From: JBCAWW01 sp039024315 | GTDB taxonomy: Bacteria; Bacteroidota; Bacteroidia; J057 | Direction: 5' to 3' | Assembly (NCBI GenBank): GCA_039024315.1 | Contig: JBCCQN010000040.1 | Coordinates: 1 to 46,742, forward strand | DNA: 46,742 nucleotides | Part shown: piece after piece, positions 41,952-46,742 of the stretch | How positions within the stretch are numbered: the stretch's first letter is position 1 | Layout: the number at the start of each line of letters is the position of its first letter | Notes under the pieces: generated by a model | Database searches by the model: none | What the model saw: the letters and a program-made list of their open reading frames with translations, nothing else | Told to the model about the DNA's origin: nothing | Made by a program: the position numbers and the translations under genes

Positions 41952-44045
41952 ATGTTTTGCAAGCGCTTGTTTTTAATGTTTTGCCTCCTCTTTCCTTTGC
42001 TTGGGAAAGCGCAAGATTTTAGACAACAGCTAGACAGTTTGGAGAATCTTAAGCATGAGACGGAGGGCGTGCAACACCTGGAAGTGATCCTTAAGCTCGC
42101 CGAGGGCTTTAGAGCGATCTCACCAGAAAAAGCTATGGGCTATGCCAAAGAAGGCTACGTTCTGGCAATGGCTTCTGATAACACGGTCCTGCAAGCTCGG
42201 GCCTTTGACATACTCGGCAAGCTGCATCTTATACAAGGGCATCTATTAGCCGCGAGAGACTGCTACACCAAAGGACTCAATATTGCCAAAAGTACAGGTG
42301 ATGATATGCTCTTTGCGGTTATTTCCAATAGTGCGGGTATTTTGATGCAAACCCTTGGGGACTACGAGCAAGCCTTAGTGCATTATAATCATGCTTTAGA
42401 GATATATGACCGAGAGCAGATTTTGCCTCGTAAGACGATGACCATGAGCAATATTGGTTATCTACTCGAAAGGGTGGGGCGCTATGAGCAATCAATCGAA
42501 ATCTTGGAAGAAGCGCTCATGATCGTAAAAAGTGCGCCTAAACCTTCTTTTCGTGCTATCAGTGTCTTGAGTGCCAATTTAGGGGTTGCCCATGAAAGCA
42601 AGGGAAACTATGAGATGGCTCTTTCCTTTTACCAGCAATCTCTGGAGATCAAGCAAAGACTCAAAAATCCCGATCCCGCCATCGGGATGCTCGCCAATAT
42701 CTTTGGTATCTACTCGAGCATGGGTAAGCTCCAATTAGCCGAGCAATACTATCAGCAGGCTTGGCAACTAGCACTTGAAAACGAAAATGCCTCTTGGCAA
42801 CAAGATCTGCTCGCTCGCTATGCTGGGCACCTAGAGAGTATCGGGCGCATCAATGAAGCCACAGAACTCTTTGACCAAAGCTTACACTTGGCTAAGCAGC
42901 TTCAGGATCAAGAAGCTACTATCGAACTCCTCAAAAAACTGGCCGAACTAAAGGCCAATGAAGGAGACTTTAAAAGAGCCTATTTTCTGCAAACTGAATT
43001 CGAGCGCTATCAGGATAGTTTACACAATATCCGCATGGATGAGAAAATTGATGATCTTGAGCAGCGTTTTGAATTAGAACGTAGGCTGGAGACCTCTAAA
43101 CAAGAACTCGTAAGCCTACAATCTGAAAGCAACAATCGCCAAGTGAAGTTTTACCTCAGCTTGGTTGCTGTTTTTCTCGCCATTGGAGGGATTATAGCTT
43201 TGCTGAGTCGCTATCAAATCAGACAAAAAGCTCACCTTGCCCTCAGTCAGCAGCATACTTTGCTGGAGCTCAAGAACCAAGAAATTCAATCGCAAAATAG
43301 TTTACTAGCGGAGCAAAGTGAATCTATCCGTACCCAAAATCGACTTTTACAGCAGTCCAATGCAGATTTGGAGCAATTTGCTTATGCTGCCTCCCATGAT
43401 CTAAGAGAGCCTTTACGTAGCATTCGTGCTTATATGCAACTGCTGGAAAAGCGATATGCTCCTAAATTAGATAAGCCAGCTTTGGAGTTTATCCATTTTG
43501 CGGCTGATGGTGCGGCACGCATGGACGAGTTGTTACAAGATTTACTTAAATATTCTCGTATTGGTCGTAGTGGGCTTCAACCTACTCGCATCAGACTGGA
43601 TCAACTGCTAAAAAAGGTGGTGCGTAACTTAGATAAGCAGATTATGGATACCCAAGCCGTAGTATCTGTTTCTCCCATGCCTGAGATTGAAGGATATGAA
43701 GCAGAAATCCATTTGCTTTTTCAAAACTTGATTTCCAACGCAATTAAGTTTCACCGCAAAGGCATCCCACCAGAGATACACGTATCCGTGTCGGCGATGG
43801 CTTCCAATTATCTCTTCCGGGTATCTGATAATGGTATTGGGATTCCCGCCGAATTTAAGGACGCGATTTTTACGCTTTTTCAACGCTTACATGCTCGCAA
43901 CGAATACGAGGGGACGGGCATAGGGCTAGCACTGTGTAAAAAGGTGGTCAAAAGCCATATGGGAGAAATTTGGATAGACCCTGCGGTTACTGAAGGGACT
44001 ACGTTTTGTATTCAACTGCCTAGGCCAAAAAAAAGTCTCACCTAA
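41952..44045 (+). CDS. TPR-containing hybrid-type sensor histidine kinase
   Basis: Sensor kinase of 697 residues. A signal peptide (FLMFCLLFPLLGKAQ) leads into a periplasmic TPR array of about six to seven repeats (for example ALVHYNHALEIYDRE, QSIEILEEALMIVKS, MALSFYQQSLEIKQR, LAEQYYQQAWQLALE). A single membrane helix follows (FYLSLVAVFLAIGGIIALLSRY, near 398-419), then a coiled coil and the kinase core: phospho-acceptor His482 in EQFAYAASHDLREPLRSI, N-box LLFQNLISNAIKFHRKG, and GTGIGLALCKKVV. No partner regulator is adjacent. The TPRs would sense a protein or peptide outside the inner membrane. A terminator straddles its stop codon. Confidence 0.92.
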   Translation: MFCKRLFLMFCLLFPLLGKAQDFRQQLDSLENLKHETEGVQHLEVILKLAEGFRAISPEKAMGYAKEGYVLAMASDNTVLQARAFDILGKLHLIQGHLLAARDCYTKGLNIAKSTGDDMLFAVISNSAGILMQTLGDYEQALVHYNHALEIYDREQILPRKTMTMSNIGYLLERVGRYEQSIEILEEALMIVKSAPKPSFRAISVLSANLGVAHESKGNYEMALSFYQQSLEIKQRLKNPDPAIGMLANIFGIYSSMGKLQLAEQYYQQAWQLALENENASWQQDLLARYAGHLESIGRINEATELFDQSLHLAKQLQDQEATIELLKKLAELKANEGDFKRAYFLQTEFERYQDSLHNIRMDEKIDDLEQRFELERRLETSKQELVSLQSESNNRQVKFYLSLVAVFLAIGGIIALLSRYQIRQKAHLALSQQHTLLELKNQEIQSQNSLLAEQSESIRTQNRLLQQSNADLEQFAYAASHDLREPLRSIRAYMQLLEKRYAPKLDKPALEFIHFAADGAARMDELLQDLLKYSRIGRSGLQPTRIRLDQLLKKVVRNLDKQIMDTQAVVSVSPMPEIEGYEAEIHLLFQNLISNAIKFHRKGIPPEIHVSVSAMASNYLFRVSDNGIGIPAEFKDAIFTLFQRLHARNEYEGTGIGLALCKKVVKSHMGEIWIDPAVTEGTTFCIQLPRPKKSLT

Positions 44046-44068
44046 GTAGATGAGACTAGTATTTTTAA
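44034..44068. terminator. Bidirectional terminator at the TPR kinase stop codon
   Basis: AGTCTCA (44034-44040) and TGAGACT (44051-44057) pair around a ten-base loop that contains the kinase stop codon (44043-44045). On the plus strand AGTATTTTTAATTAGTTTTT follows; on the minus strand eight T residues follow. It can thus end both the kinase gene and the convergent small membrane gene. Confidence 0.85.
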
Positions 44069-44079
44069 TTAGTTTTTGC

Positions 44080-44292
44080 TCACGATTTAGTCTTGTCCTT
44101 GATGTAGAGAAACGCACTGAATCCTAAGTAGGCCACCAACAAGATGATGCCTAGATAAAAGCCAGTGGACAATATCCCTTTCAACATAGAAAGCAAGACC
44201 AGCACTCCTACAGGGATAGCAATTTTACCCCAGAGTGGCAGAGACATATAGCCTTTAACAAGCAAGTGATTACGAATTTTTTTCATATTCAT
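44080..44292 (-). CDS. Small membrane protein, unknown
   Basis: Hypothetical protein of 70 residues with two hydrophobic segments (WGKIAIPVGVLVLLSML near residue 21 and GFYLGIILLVAYLGFSAFLY near 44) and a basic N-terminus, suggesting a two-helix inner-membrane hairpin with a short KDKTKS tail. I do not recognise it. It is followed by the bidirectional terminator and lies 61 bases downstream of the large T9SS gene on the same strand, so a shared transcript is possible. Confidence 0.6.
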   Translation of the reverse strand: MNMKKIRNHLLVKGYMSLPLWGKIAIPVGVLVLLSMLKGILSTGFYLGIILLVAYLGFSAFLYIKDKTKS

Positions 44293-44353
44293 GGCTTTGT
44301 TTATTTCTTAATAGCTTATTCGTAAGATAAGCATTTGGTGTTACAAAAAAAAC

Positions 44354-46543
44354 TCACTCCTTGACGAATCGTTCCGTGAAACGGTGCTCTCCTAGTCTAA
44401 TCTCAAATAGGTAAATACCAGCTGCTAAGCCTTCTAGGTCGATTTTTAGCTGATGGTAGTCGCTCCTCGCGAACGTTTGGCGCTGTAGGCTTTGCCCGTA
44501 AATGCTGCGAACTTCCCAACTACCGCTGGTCTCCGTTTTCCAGTCTGCTTCCCAATAAAGGGTATTGCGCGCTGGATTAGGATAAAGTCGCCAATGATGA
44601 GTGAGTTTTTGTAATGCTAAAGCAGTTGGATTGGTTTGGAGAGTATCTGAGGTCAAATAAGCAATACAGCCATTTGCATCGGTGATTTGTACTTGATAGA
44701 CCCTCGCTACAGGCAGCTTATATGCAGTCTGAGTATTTTGCAAAAGAGAGTCATTCCACAAATATGTGTAAGGAGCTCTTCCGCCTTGGGGAAGGGCAGT
44801 AAGACTAGTTCCTGCTTGTTGGAGGCTACCACTCAAATAAACCGGAGCACAAGGACCAAAGTTGGGACGGATCTTATAGGCAGTTAGAAAGCCAAAATCT
44901 TCATTATTGGCCCATCCTCCGGCCGGACTACCATCCCAATACACCCAACTGATTCCTGGAGCGTAGCCAGCATCGTTCGTTCCGAGGCTGATATTTGAAT
45001 TGGTCTCGTTGATGCCTACAAAGTATTTATCTGCAGGCATCCCTAACGGTCCGTTGATAAAGGGTAGGGTCAGCCATACACCTTGAGCTTCGTCTTGATC
45101 TGTTATGGTGTAGGAAACTGTATTGCTCAATAGCAGGTCAGGCACGTCTGCGCTATCTAGATTAAACACACTCGCGTAGACCTGATCACCCGCAGGTGGG
45201 TTTTCCAAGAAGAAACTGATTGAAGTCATAAAATCGGTTTCTTGGGTTTCATACACTTGGCCTAATATAGAGTTTTGACCCGGTCCCGCTCCAATACCCA
45301 GAGAACCTGAAAGCTCATCATAATCTCTCGCATAAACACTATCGCTAAGACTGAGATGATAGACAAATTGATTGTTACTGGAGTCTTGGTCTGCTTGGGG
45401 GTAGGGGAGGACATCTACGATGAACGCAAAGTCTCCTCTACTTGGGACAGGATAGGGAGGCAGCAAAAAGGAGATACTGTCCAAAGCGTTCGGCCCAGCC
45501 GTAACATAAGAAGCTACAAATATCATTGAGTCTTCTCGCTCGACCTGAAGTTGAATGCTCAAACTATCAATATCCGCTACGCCTTGGTTTTTGACTCTAA
45601 TAGGAAGTTCGAGTGGAGGGAGATGATTAAGCGGGATGATGCTGTAGGCCGAGTTTGGGCGTACATCGGAGACAAGAGCATCTATTTGTAGTAGTTCAAA
45701 GTCTAATTCCAAACCATAAATTAGGTCTGGGTCCTCCTGTATCAAACCACCTAATACCCTCTGGTTTGGATAATCAGGATGATCATCGGCGATAAAGATG
45801 CCTCCTGCCGCGCCAAAAGTACCCAGCAAAGCATTGATATCTTTACGATTGTTCATGGGGCTACCATCGCTAAGATCTATTTGCACGATGCTCGCTCCTG
45901 ATCCGCTTTGGTCAGATACCCATAGATAGGGGCCGCCCGGACTGCTGCTATCATAAGCGAGCCCATAGTTTCCGCTCAGTCGATGCACAGAGGCCGGAAT
46001 TTGCCGAAGGGTGTTGCCTGACATATCAATTTGCATCAAAGGGCCATCATCTGGTCCTGGTGGCCCCCAATTGCCGATCCAAAATCCCCCTTGCCCGTTG
46101 GCTGCGTCTGGGTCAAAAGTCAAAGTCCTCACCTGATCTGGGGCATTGATGATGGCTTGTGTCTGGCGATTAAGGGTATCAACTTGATAGATGGTGTTAC
46201 TATTATTACTCAGATAAAAGTGGTTACCATCCCAGGCAATACCTCGAGTGCCTACGATCGCATTGCCATTTTGGTCAGGAATGGTAAAGCTTTGTAGCTT
46301 TTGACCGGCAACATTTAGACGATGAAATACATTAGTATTCCATTCGGCAACCCAATACTCTTTGCCATTAAAACTGATCGCTGCGAGGCCTAGATTGCTG
46401 ACAGGGTTGATGGAGTCCGAAGCACTGATTTGGTAAAGAAACTCCCACATGCCTTCTCCCTTTACACCTGAGGGTATTTGGGCTTGTGCGGGAAATAGGA
46501 AGAACAAGAAAATAAGATGGGGCAGAATTGATCTCAACTTCAT
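44354..46543 (-). CDS. Large T9SS-exported protein with beta-propeller-like region
   Basis: Secreted protein of 729 residues. A signal peptide (LRSILPHLIFLFFLFPAQAQ) is followed by about 230 residues of propeller-like repeats (AGQKLQSFTIPDQNGNAIVG, NTIYQVDTLNRQTQAI, GGFWIGNWGPPGPDDGPLMQ). Then come Ig-like regions (LPIRVKNQGVADIDSLSIQL, CARDB-like), a segment VYASVFNLDSADVPD, one SprB-like unit (GRAPYTYLWND...QVQITDANGC), and a type A sorting tail (LYPNPARNTLYWEAD...LEGLAAGIYLFEIR...FVKE). It should be displayed on or released from the surface. The role is unknown; no catalytic residues are obvious. Partial copy D of the structured repeat lies upstream of its start. Confidence 0.85.
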   Translation of the reverse strand: MKLRSILPHLIFLFFLFPAQAQIPSGVKGEGMWEFLYQISASDSINPVSNLGLAAISFNGKEYWVAEWNTNVFHRLNVAGQKLQSFTIPDQNGNAIVGTRGIAWDGNHFYLSNNSNTIYQVDTLNRQTQAIINAPDQVRTLTFDPDAANGQGGFWIGNWGPPGPDDGPLMQIDMSGNTLRQIPASVHRLSGNYGLAYDSSSPGGPYLWVSDQSGSGASIVQIDLSDGSPMNNRKDINALLGTFGAAGGIFIADDHPDYPNQRVLGGLIQEDPDLIYGLELDFELLQIDALVSDVRPNSAYSIIPLNHLPPLELPIRVKNQGVADIDSLSIQLQVEREDSMIFVASYVTAGPNALDSISFLLPPYPVPSRGDFAFIVDVLPYPQADQDSSNNQFVYHLSLSDSVYARDYDELSGSLGIGAGPGQNSILGQVYETQETDFMTSISFFLENPPAGDQVYASVFNLDSADVPDLLLSNTVSYTITDQDEAQGVWLTLPFINGPLGMPADKYFVGINETNSNISLGTNDAGYAPGISWVYWDGSPAGGWANNEDFGFLTAYKIRPNFGPCAPVYLSGSLQQAGTSLTALPQGGRAPYTYLWNDSLLQNTQTAYKLPVARVYQVQITDANGCIAYLTSDTLQTNPTALALQKLTHHWRLYPNPARNTLYWEADWKTETSGSWEVRSIYGQSLQRQTFARSDYHQLKIDLEGLAAGIYLFEIRLGEHRFTERFVKE

Positions 46544-46558
46544 AAGCCTTTAGGTGAG

Positions 46559-46640
46559 GAGACAGTAGTATTGAGTATTAAGTCGCTGGAAAATAGTATT
46601 CAGTACATCGTACAAAAAGTTCTTTATTATTGAGTAATTT
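46559..46640 (-). repeat. Structured intergenic repeat, partial copy D
   Basis: An incomplete, inverted relative of copies A-C. GACAGTAGTATTGAGTATTA is near-identical to the reverse complement of the conserved right end in A-C, followed by AGTATTCAGTAC (46595-46606). It is less conserved than the others and lies between the large T9SS gene and the transposase start. Confidence 0.5.
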
Positions 46641-46661
46641 ACCCACTCACCGAATTGGGTA

Positions 46662-46742
46662 ATGAAAAAAGAGCACATCAATCTTAGCGAATCTGAGAGA
46701 GTCTACTTAGAAGCATTGATCTCGAAGGGCAATGTTTCGGTA
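46662..46742 (+). mobile_element. 5' end of IS630-type transposase gene, cut by window edge
   Basis: The final 81 bases read as 27 codons from ATG at 46662: MKKEHINLSESERVYLEALI then SKGNVSV. The LSESERVYLEALISKG pattern is the N-terminal helix-turn-helix start of IS630-family transposases, as I remember it. The gene runs off the window, so neither the family nor completeness can be fixed from this piece. Just upstream, ACCC and GGGT (46641-46660) are inverted and may be part of an end repeat. Confidence 0.55.

Overview
The window looks like the chromosome of a gliding-type Bacteroidota, most likely of the Saprospiria/Lewinella kind. That placement is an inference. It rests on two type A T9SS sorting tails, a gliding-motility-type C-terminal domain after SprB-like repeats, LytS/LytTR and TPR-histidine-kinase regulators of the Bacteroidota pattern, a Tgt without the usual zinc cysteines, and a TTTG-N19-TAnnTTTG promoter. 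About 35 protein genes are packed on both strands with short gaps and several start/stop overlaps. I see no rRNA, tRNA, CRISPR array or prophage. One insertion sequence is entered at the extreme right edge.

Layout. 1-6.7 kb: pyruvate carboxylase, an outer-membrane protein, a lipoprotein and a fused AdoMet decarboxylase/spermidine synthase. 6.8-13.1 kb: a large SprB-repeat secreted protein, a lipoprotein, and a LytS-like kinase coupled to a LytTR regulator. 13.1-19.6 kb: a ligase-associated Lhr-like helicase, a serine hydrolase, a flavodoxin-family protein, a GNAT and an AraC regulator. 19.9-22.0 kb: aldehyde dehydrogenase plus DUF779. 22-29.2 kb: small-molecule and RNA genes (NAD-binding reductase, TPMT-like methyltransferase, EamA exporter, membrane protein, tgt, pdeM, rhomboid). 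29.2-34.8 kb: a DUF423-pnuC-NadR-kinase operon, then a TPP riboswitch controlling a TonB-dependent receptor and a translationally coupled DUF6687-like gene. 34.8-40.9 kb: mltD-like transglycosylase, gatA, tatA, valS. 41-46.7 kb: a tiny T9SS protein, a TPR histidine kinase, a small membrane protein, a large T9SS protein and the start of an IS630-type transposase.

How genes work together. The riboswitch, receptor and DUF6687-like gene form a thiamine-responsive uptake unit, and the upstream PnuC-family transporter and kinase may supply the inner-membrane and trapping steps. The helicase and PdeM are two members of the ligase-associated DNA repair set, here lying 12 kb apart. AraC, aldehyde dehydrogenase and DUF779 form a likely aldehyde-response locus.

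The least expected content is non-coding. First, a short dispersed element with consensus AAGCGTTCTGCGMAGCAGT folds into a mini-hairpin of the d(GCGNAGC) class. It occurs in gaps and inside genes, and some copies carry compensatory stem changes. Second, a roughly 105-145 bp structured repeat occurs three times in one orientation around the aldehyde dehydrogenase region, with a partial inverted copy near the right edge. Third, the TPP riboswitch is followed by a hairpin ending exactly at the receptor start codon, which suggests translational control.
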